Origin: Bacteriovorax sp. MedPE-SWde
Lineage (GTDB): Bacteria; Bdellovibrionota; Bacteriovoracia; Bacteriovoracales; Bacteriovoracaceae
Direction of reading: 5' to 3'
DNA length: 64,000 nt
NCBI GenBank assembly: GCA_001874305.1
Contig: MPCU01000008.1
Coordinates: 155,274 to 219,273, forward strand
Shown: positions 58,715-64,000 of the stretch, piece after piece
Layout of the letters: the number at the start of each line of letters is the position of its first letter
Numbering within the stretch: the first letter of the stretch is position 1
Notes under the pieces: model-generated
The model's input: only the letters and a program-made list of their open reading frames with translations
Databases searched by the model: none
Told to the model about the DNA's origin: nothing
Program-made: the position numbers and the translations under genes

Positions 58715-59849
58715 AATTAATTAATTTTAATAAATTGTTAGATTGTTCTAGTTTTGGAGTCACCCTAAACCCATCAGTCACCCCTTTCACATCCACTCCG
58801 GCCATACGGACATAGATTTGAAAAGTTTTAAAATCAGACCAGCCTCCCATTTTCATGACTTGGGTTGGCTCGGCACCTGAAGCTAAAACATGGGTGGCAA
58901 AGCAAGCTCTTAAAGTATGTAACGTCACATATTTTTCGATTCCTATCCTTACTAAAAACGCTCTAAGGATCTTTCCTCCATTACCATACTTCCAACCTCC
59001 AACTCGAGGTAGGACATTTTCGCTGTGAGGATTGAGTCTTCTAAGCTTTAGTAGGACTTCTTTTAAATCTTCTGAGATATGTGCATTTCTCCACTCTGAA
59101 TTCTTAGTCGACTTTATGCTCTTTAGTCTTTGGCTATAAGATTTGCTAATTCTGATAATATTAGTTTCAAAATCTACATCCTCCCAAGTCAAAGCATAGA
59201 GCTCACCAGAGCGCATTCCTGTAAGTACTGCTAGCGCCCAAATATGACGCCAAGGGTGTTGTCTAACTTCAGCTTCGTATAAAAGCTTTCTTACTTCGTC
59301 TAATGTTAGAATAGGCCTGTAATCACTTTTCTCATTCTTGATAACTATTCCCTGCACAGGGCTTTTCAAGTTTTCAGTGATAAGACCTTCTTCTACACCC
59401 CAAGTCCAAACTTTACTAATAGATCCTTTGATCCTTTTAATACGGCTTGTACTGTAAGAGTTTGATGTAAGCTCATTAATAACATAGCGACCATCGGCCC
59501 GACCTAAGTCTTTAATGCGCTTATCTAACCAAGTAAGAGTATGATTGTATAAAGTATTTACGTGGTCATGAACAACATGTAATGGATATTCCTTACCTGC
59601 TAGTCCATTTTTAGCACTCATCTCCCAGCGATGAATTAACTCTTTCCAAGTAATTCCTTTCGCCTCGATACTTGCTACTAATTCGAAAACACGCTTAGTT
59701 AGCTTCTTTTCTTCTCTTCTTGCCTCTGCGTATGAATCGATTCCAGCCTTTGACCTCTGGACTCGAATTGATCGATCTTTACTACTTCTTTCTTGAACAT
59801 AAACCCTATAAAAGGTTTGTCCATTCTTATCATAGCTTGAAATTCCCAT
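58713..59849 (-). CDS. Tyrosine-type site-specific integrase
   Basis: 378 residues. An N-terminal arm-binding region (~1-60, Arg/Lys-rich) and a SAM-like core-binding domain (~65-165) precede the catalytic domain. Active-site residues can be read: Arg 213 (T-G-M-R-S-G-E-L), His 311 and Arg 314 (H-T-L-R), Trp 337 in place of the second His (G-G-W) and the nucleophile Tyr 346 (F-Q-I-Y-V). It should integrate and excise a mobile element. The excisionase-like gene is 13 bp upstream. No tRNA target is adjacent, and the attachment site is not identified. Confidence 0.93.
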   Translation of the reverse strand: MGISSYDKNGQTFYRVYVQERSSKDRSIRVQRSKAGIDSYAEARREEKKLTKRVFELVASIEAKGITWKELIHRWEMSAKNGLAGKEYPLHVVHDHVNTLYNHTLTWLDKRIKDLGRADGRYVINELTSNSYSTSRIKRIKGSISKVWTWGVEEGLITENLKSPVQGIVIKNEKSDYRPILTLDEVRKLLYEAEVRQHPWRHIWALAVLTGMRSGELYALTWEDVDFETNIIRISKSYSQRLKSIKSTKNSEWRNAHISEDLKEVLLKLRRLNPHSENVLPRVGGWKYGNGGKILRAFLVRIGIEKYVTLHTLRACFATHVLASGAEPTQVMKMGGWSDFKTFQIYVRMAGVDVKGVTDGFRVTPKLEQSNNLLKLIN

Positions 59850-59862
59850 AATATTCTCCTTA

Positions 59863-60123
59863 TTAGTAAAAAGAGATATCTAAGGCTTGATCTAATTCTA
59901 TTTTCTTAAAGTACAGTCTGCGATGAAACTTCCTGGCCCGTAATTGTCCTCTACAAACCATTTGTCTAATTGCACCTGTTGACTTTCTTAAATAGAATGC
60001 CGCTTCGGCCGTTGTTAACCATTCTAAATTTTTAAAGAGCAATGTAGATAAATCATTTTCTTCACCTACCTGTGTATAGTAACCTTGAACGCTAGCATTG
60101 TAACCAGTATTTTCCTTAATCAA
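59863..60123 (-). CDS. Excisionase-like helix-turn-helix protein
   Basis: 86 residues. The C-terminal half is a winged helix of the excisionase/MerR-like type: W-L-T-T-A-E-A-A-F-Y-L-R-K-S, then I-R-Q-M-V-C-R-G-Q-L-R-A-R-K-F-H-R-R-L-Y-F. It directly precedes the integrase on one message (13-bp gap), as recombination directionality factors often do. It may also regulate the integrase. Confidence 0.8.
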   Translation of the reverse strand: MIKENTGYNASVQGYYTQVGEENDLSTLLFKNLEWLTTAEAAFYLRKSTGAIRQMVCRGQLRARKFHRRLYFKKIELDQALDISFY

Positions 60124-60596
60124 TCAGACCTCCTTAAATAGTTTAAACCTAATGTATTTTGTAACTTCTCTACCCTATAAAATATCTCCTCCTTCCTACA
60201 AGTTAACAGCTTCCCTACACAATTTATGTTCTTCCTAAACCATTTACTACTCCCACCTTCGCCCCATTATTAAATCTTTGACTCATAGTTATTAGCTATT
60301 ATTGACCACTCTATCTCCACTCGTGGGGAGAGGGTGGTCAAAAATCGCGTCCAATAACGTATTGATTCAACTAGACTTTAATGAGTTGGGCGAAGGTGGG
60401 TGTAAACTTATGTAAACCTTCACATTACTTCAAAATCTGAAAAATAATGCCATTTTTGTGAAGATGAACTTAGTTTTTGATTTTAGAATTTACAATGAAT
60501 ACTTTTGGAAATTGAAAAGTAATGATTCATGAATAATAATTTGAATAATTGAATGGTGTAAGTTGTTGATTGATGGTTGAAAGCTATTCACGGTGA
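60124..60596. other. Intergenic stretch upstream of the excisionase gene, with a nested inverted repeat
   Basis: I see no intact gene. The first part has three related pyrimidine-rich motifs (CTTCCTACA, CTTCCCTACA and CTTCCTAAAC, within 60190-60245) that could be integrase arm or excisionase sites. The middle holds the nested inverted repeat listed separately. The rest is AT-rich. Confidence 0.5.
60252..60400. repeat. Nested inverted repeat of about 150 bp
   Basis: The outer arms CCCACCTTCGCCC (60252-60264) and GGGCGAAGGTGGG (60388-60400) are exact complements. Inside is a near-palindrome with 17-nt arms (60304-60320 and 60323-60339) and a 2-nt tip; 14 positions pair normally and two more can wobble as G-U in RNA. 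The sequence between the arms is also partly complementary. As single strand this would form one long folded hairpin. Confidence 0.75.
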
Positions 60597-60896
60597 ATAG
60601 AATGCAGCGAGAAGAAAAAAAGATCAAGGTCAGAGTACGTATTCACCACTCATGACCACATACGTCTAACTAAAAAGAGAATCCAAAGAGCTATCATAAA
60701 GTTCCATCAGGTCTTCCCAAATCAAAAGCAATGGAGATGCCATGACCTAAGACACAGCTACGCTTACCACTTTCTCAAGAATGGTGGCAACATGTATCAA
60801 CTACAAGCACTGTTGGGACATAAGACCATCGGTATGACTATTGATCTCTATGGACAGCTCAGTGCTTTGGATGTTGGGGAGGTGGTGGTTTATTGA
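60597..60896 (+). pseudogene. C-terminal remnant of a second tyrosine integrase
   Basis: A reading frame open from 60597 to the TGA at 60894-60896 has no start codon in a sensible place, yet encodes a good integrase end: S-E-Y-V-F-T-T, then C-H-D-L-R-H-S-Y-A-Y-H-F-L and L-Q-A-L-L-G-H-K-T-I-G-M-T-I-D-L-Y. It contains the H-x-x-R, G-H and Tyr residues. The N-terminal two thirds, including the first catalytic Arg, are missing. It differs from the intact integrase (G-H here, G-G-W there), so it marks an earlier, unrelated insertion. Confidence 0.82.
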
Positions 60897-60917
60897 TTAA
60901 ATTGAGAAAGTCTTAAA

Positions 60918-62111
60918 TCATTCATTATTCTCACCCAAAATGTCAGAAAGGTTTTGTTCAAAAAACAAATCAGTTTGAAGATGATTCTCGTAGTCTTCTT
61001 CATTATCCCTCAACAGCTTAAGCTGTTGAACGGCTCTCTTTTCATAGCGCTTATCTAAAGCATCATCATACATTTTCATCAAGCATGACTGCTCTGAATC
61101 CCTTGTTTCAGCTGCTTTCTTCTCACACCACAACTTAATTTTCTTTATTAAAGCTTCGTCTTTAGTGCCAAATAAGTTTCTGATCTCTCTAACAAAGTAT
61201 AATTCACTCCAATACTCCTCAGCATCAGAATATGTCTTATTGAGTTCTACAAATTCAGGAATCTTTGCAAGTTCCAATTCCTCATAATCATCCAATAACA
61301 GGGTACAACTATTACACTTTAACTTTTCAGTATATAAAACAACTGGATCAAATTCACTAACTGCATCAGTTCTGTATATAGTGCCTGATAATAAAGCCTT
61401 ACTGGAACATGCTGGGCAATCATAAAGCACCTCTTCAAATTCATTTTGAACCAATGGTATCTGAGTGTTAAATTTTTTAGAATTTCGTGCTGTATTTATT
61501 TTTCCTTTGACCTTTGCAAGGAGTTTTTCATTTTGATTATTATAAAAGTCAGACTCAGAGTAGTCTTTCCACATATCATGCAGCCCAGTATCTTCTGGAA
61601 TACCAGCAAGTAATATTTCAAGAACTTTCATTGAAGAAAAAATAGTAGCTATGAAAACTACTGGATTATCAACACTCATTACAGAGTGAACAGAATTGTT
61701 TCTGACACTCTTTAGTTCACTAATATACTTTGAAAAGACACTACATTCCTTAGATTTATCAGATAAAATCGTACTGATCAGCACTATGCACCGGTCAAAA
61801 GATATTGACCTCATTTTATCATTTAATATATCTGACCAAGAGTCTGTCAGCAAAAATTCATCCTGACATAAAAGCGTTATATGCAATTTATCTGGAAGTT
61901 TCTCATAAACAAGTGTGAGAGATTTATTTGCGAGATAAGCTTTCATTGCAAGCTCAACTGCAATACAAACATTTCCAAGTATTGATTCAGTATGTTCTCT
62001 TTCACCATTTTCAGCTTCATGAAAAAGTTCTGCACCGATTTCAAAATAACTTGCCGATGATTTACACAATTGTTTAATATATCTTTCTTTATATTCTTTA
62101 ACTGTTATCAT
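60918..62111 (-). CDS. HEPN-domain protein with zinc ribbon, candidate defence or toxin-linked gene
   Basis: 397 residues, no signal peptide. The first half is helical and contains L-K-S-V-R-N-N-S-V-H-S, a R-x4-H motif (Arg 137, His 142) as in HEPN ribonucleases, preceded by C-I-A-V-E-L-A-M-K-A-Y-L, like helix 1 of HEPN proteins. Cys 232, 235, 266 and 269 (C-P-A-C and C-N-S-C) form a zinc ribbon. The C-terminal third is charged and helical. HEPN proteins cut RNA in abortive infection and toxin-antitoxin systems. It is the last gene of the Rhs region, 96 bp beyond the PH-like gene. GGAG lies 9 nt before the ATG. Confidence 0.7.
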   Translation of the reverse strand: MITVKEYKERYIKQLCKSSASYFEIGAELFHEAENGEREHTESILGNVCIAVELAMKAYLANKSLTLVYEKLPDKLHITLLCQDEFLLTDSWSDILNDKMRSISFDRCIVLISTILSDKSKECSVFSKYISELKSVRNNSVHSVMSVDNPVVFIATIFSSMKVLEILLAGIPEDTGLHDMWKDYSESDFYNNQNEKLLAKVKGKINTARNSKKFNTQIPLVQNEFEEVLYDCPACSSKALLSGTIYRTDAVSEFDPVVLYTEKLKCNSCTLLLDDYEELELAKIPEFVELNKTYSDAEEYWSELYFVREIRNLFGTKDEALIKKIKLWCEKKAAETRDSEQSCLMKMYDDALDKRYEKRAVQQLKLLRDNEEDYENHLQTDLFFEQNLSDILGENNE

Positions 62112-62205
62112 CGCTCATCTCTCCAATTATCCATAAAGAGACTTTCCTATCCCTAATGATCAGTTGACTGATCTCTTAAACTCACATCAATGTGAGCATT
62201 GTTAA

Positions 62206-62682
62206 TTATCTTTCACTAATTTTTTGATCTATAAATTCTTTAAGATTTGCAATGACCTGCTTTGATCTCAAAACAGGTTGAGGTAAATAATCTGTTTCAA
62301 AAGAGTTTTCATCATCATCCAAGTACATTATAGGTCCATATTCACTATTGTTATCCAATTTAAGATAAAGACCCCAAAAACCTCTTCTTGTACCTACTAT
62401 TGACTGAAATTGAATATCTTCTTTCCTTGTTGAACCATAGAAATGTCTTAAGATTTCTAATTTTGAATCTGTAATGGTCATACTTGTATTAAATTTCCAA
62501 ATAGCATATGCCATTAGTAATGTTTGTCCATTTAGGAAGACTGCCATAATTACAAGTTTTAAGGTAATTGGTCCTTCAAGCATGACTGCAATAGTAAGCC
62601 CTGCAGCAACGAACTGTGCTACAGCAACTCCGAATTGTAGTAAGTAAAAAGTACTTATAGTTTGTAGTTTTATTTCTTTCAT
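62206..62682 (-). CDS. Membrane protein with PH-like domain, candidate immunity protein
   Basis: Started at the ATG at 62682 (158 residues) with AAAGGTG upstream; a GTG five codons earlier overlaps the stop of the Rhs tip gene. Two membrane segments (residues ~13-30 and 40-60) are followed by a ~90-residue beta-rich domain (M-T-I-T-D-S-K-L-E-I-L, W-G-L-Y-L-K-L) like bacterial PH domains. It directly follows the orphan Rhs tip gene, where the immunity gene of a polymorphic toxin is normally found. No family name can be given. Confidence 0.6.
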   Translation of the reverse strand: MKEIKLQTISTFYLLQFGVAVAQFVAAGLTIAVMLEGPITLKLVIMAVFLNGQTLLMAYAIWKFNTSMTITDSKLEILRHFYGSTRKEDIQFQSIVGTRRGFWGLYLKLDNNSEYGPIMYLDDDENSFETDYLPQPVLRSKQVIANLKEFIDQKISER

Positions 62683-62693
62683 CAATTCACCTT

Positions 62694-63221
62694 TCACTTA
62701 CATACAGCTTCTTTTCCACCAAAAATCAATGCTTCAATATTTATTCCAACTGCAGTTCCAGCAGCCGTACTGACAGGTAACACAGGGGCAAGAATACCAT
62801 TTGCAGAACCACCAACACCTGATGCAAGAATTTCATTACCATTAACCCCAGCTGGCCCTCTAAAAGCCAATTGAGAAAAAGCATTTGCAATAGAGCCACC
62901 TGTGAATCCAAAAATGGATGCTGTTGCACCAGATGCTAAGTAACCTACAGCTGCAACGGGAGCTAAGTCAACGGCAAGTCCTGCTGCTGCACCGGCTGCG
63001 GTACCTGTAGCTGCACCAATGGCTGCACCTTCAAATGCTCCCCACACACCGTTTCTTCCACCACTAATGGCTCCAATCAACAATCCAGAGAACCCTCCAG
63101 CAACAGCTCCTGCCAAAGTAGCACTCTTTCCAGCCGGATCCACATAATTAACAGGATCATTACCAACATACCTATAAAGGTTAGTATCCCCACCAGCAAA
63201 CCCAATCGGATCCTTCTGCAT
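62694..63221 (-). CDS. Orphan Rhs C-terminal tip with Gly/Ala-rich toxin-like region
   Basis: 175 residues. It begins at the ATG inside the Rhs core end ([29 protein letters not shown]). Upstream the same frame continues for nine codons (L-Y-N-F-E-T-S-S-W) to a stop, so the rest of the Rhs core is missing. The variable part (~35-175) is rich in Gly and Ala with hydrophobic stretches, as in membrane-acting proteins, and ends in E-A-V-C-K. Orphan tips of this kind are kept as replacement ends for the main Rhs toxin; expression is uncertain, as no good ribosome-binding site is seen. Confidence 0.72.
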   Translation of the reverse strand: MQKDPIGFAGGDTNLYRYVGNDPVNYVDPAGKSATLAGAVAGGFSGLLIGAISGGRNGVWGAFEGAAIGAATGTAAGAAAGLAVDLAPVAAVGYLASGATASIFGFTGGSIANAFSQLAFRGPAGVNGNEILASGVGGSANGILAPVLPVSTAAGTAVGINIEALIFGGKEAVCK

Positions 63222-63224
63222 CCA
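63124..63224. repeat. Rhs core-end repeat, copy 1 (copy 2 at 63790-63892)
   Basis: About 100 bp here is clearly related (roughly three quarters identical by eye) to 63790-63892; both encode the W-M-Q-K-D-P to D-P-x-G-K core end. The copies would allow recombination that swaps toxin tips. Confidence 0.75.
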
Positions 63225-63269
63225 AGAGGAAGTTTCAAAGTTGTAGAGTTAACACTGCTTAGGGATTAA

Positions 63270-63476
63270 CTAAGACTTTATGTACTTGTAACTCTTAAGT
63301 ACATAAAGAATATGTATTACAAGTGCTAAAGTAAGTCCTATATAATGCCCAAGCTCTAGCTGCAAATATCCAATACTTCCTAAAACCATAAGGACAAGGA
63401 AAATAACAGTTAGTAAGCATCCACAAAAGAACCCAATTGCAACAGCCATTTTTTTATCACTTACACTAAAACTCAA
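63270..63476 (-). CDS. Small two-helix membrane protein, candidate immunity protein of the main Rhs toxin
   Basis: 68 residues starting with TTG at 63476; AGGAG lies 6 nt upstream. Two membrane segments (residues ~10-35 and 42-62) and little else. It starts 9 bp after the stop of the main Rhs gene, the usual place for its immunity gene. No family is recognised. Confidence 0.6.
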   Translation of the reverse strand: MSFSVSDKKMAVAIGFFCGCLLTVIFLVLMVLGSIGYLQLELGHYIGLTLALVIHILYVLKSYKYIKS

Positions 63477-63485
63477 TTTAGACTC

Positions 63486-64000
63486 CTATTCACATGAAAC
63501 ACCGTTATCATTCATAAGTTTATCAAGTTGCTTTTCTCTACTTCTATTCAGCCTATCTTTAATTGCTTTGGCAGAGTCTGGATTAGCTACAAAACCAAAC
63601 AGAGCAGAGAAAGGACCAAGTAAATTTCCAGTATAGTTAGTAAATGGTCTAATAATTGGAGACCTGTCCACTAAAGCCTGTAATGTTCCTTTGATTCCTA
63701 ATTTTTCAATAAACAATCCACTTGTAACAGTTCCCACTGCAAAACCTAGTTCAAAGGCCAGAACAGCTCCACCTGCAATGAGAAAGGCACTCTTTCCATT
63801 TGGATCAATATAGTTCACAGGATCATTATTTGAATACCTGTAAAGATTGGTATCACCACCTCCAAAACCTGAAGGATCCTTCTGCATCCAACGGCCTGTC
63901 CCTGGATTGTAATCCCTTGCTCCAAATCTAACGAGTTTAGTATCTTGATCATAGAGTCCACCTGCAAACCCAAAAGGCTGGAATCCAGGGTTAGTATCAC
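63486..64000 (-). CDS. Rhs repeat-associated core protein, C-terminal end (5' part outside window)
   Basis: The frame is open to the right edge, so this is the last ~171 residues of a larger Rhs protein. It has the full core end: [50 protein letters not shown]. After that comes the variable tip (~100 residues) with one hydrophobic stretch and a charged end ([14 protein letters not shown]). No known toxin fold is seen in the tip. Rhs proteins wrap and deliver such tips into rival cells. Confidence 0.9.
   Translation of the reverse strand, partial: DTNPGFQPFGFAGGLYDQDTKLVRFGARDYNPGTGRWMQKDPSGFGGGDTNLYRYSNNDPVNYIDPNGKSAFLIAGGAVLAFELGFAVGTVTSGLFIEKLGIKGTLQALVDRSPIIRPFTNYTGNLLGPFSALFGFVANPDSAKAIKDRLNRSREKQLDKLMNDNGVSCE

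Noticed and set aside
60252..60400. The nested inverted repeat as an integron attC site
   Set aside because: The R-Y-Y-Y-A-A-C and G-T-T-R-R-R-Y core sites were not found at the proper ends and there is no integron integrase or cassette array.

Overview
The window is AT-rich bacterial DNA (roughly one third G+C by eye) with tightly packed genes on both strands and many predicted secreted proteins. The gene mix (orphan family-3 solute-binding proteins, type IV pilin-like proteins, many small Cys-rich secreted proteins, heavy use of radical SAM enzymes) fits a Gram-negative of the Bdellovibrionota/Bacteriovorax type. That assignment is an inference from gene content; no 16S rRNA gene is present.

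Layout. 1-20 kb is mostly housekeeping or general-purpose: the end of a PLP aminotransferase, a PAS histidine kinase, a nitroreductase, an orphan binding protein, a KamA-like radical SAM protein, a CNNM/CorC-type membrane protein, a four-gene metal efflux operon around a CzcA pump (8.5-12.8 kb), YigZ, a GNAT enzyme, tRNA-Phe with its terminator, an alpha/beta hydrolase, QueG, a pyruvate kinase fused to a ferredoxin domain, and a long coiled-coil protein.

20-34.3 kb is the most striking region. It holds a candidate peptide-modification (RiPP-type) locus not matching any named system I can recall: six radical SAM enzymes, a seventh homologue that has lost its cluster-binding cysteines, a heterodimeric ABC exporter, two unknown proteins, a Dsb-like lipoprotein and a Cys-repeat secreted protein. 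They surround a 206-residue protein that ends in three tandem Cys-His-x-x tetrads (residues 191-202), the likely modified core. Immediately beyond lie a Tat-like protein, a pilin-like protein with an S74 chaperone domain and a protein resembling the G2 tailspike autoprotease (34.3-36.4 kb).

36.5-56.6 kb returns to secreted proteins and small transcription units: a V8/trypsin-like protease, Ada, an Asp-box lipoprotein, a three-repeat Cys protein in an operon with a GH14 beta-amylase, YceI, an O-methyltransferase with divergent LysR, an EamA transporter with divergent MocR-type regulator, and a TetR gene divergent from an oxidoreductase pair with two identical palindromic operators between them.

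56.6-64 kb is accessory DNA: a hipBA module preceded by four operators at exact 27-bp spacing, a tyrosine integrase with excisionase, a remnant of a second integrase, a nested inverted repeat, a HEPN/zinc-ribbon protein, and the C-terminal end of an Rhs polymorphic toxin locus with an orphan Rhs tip and two candidate immunity genes; the right edge cuts the main Rhs gene. Several genes (three of them solute-binding proteins or similar) have a -10 box exactly 6 nt before the ATG and no ribosome-binding site, suggesting leaderless transcripts.
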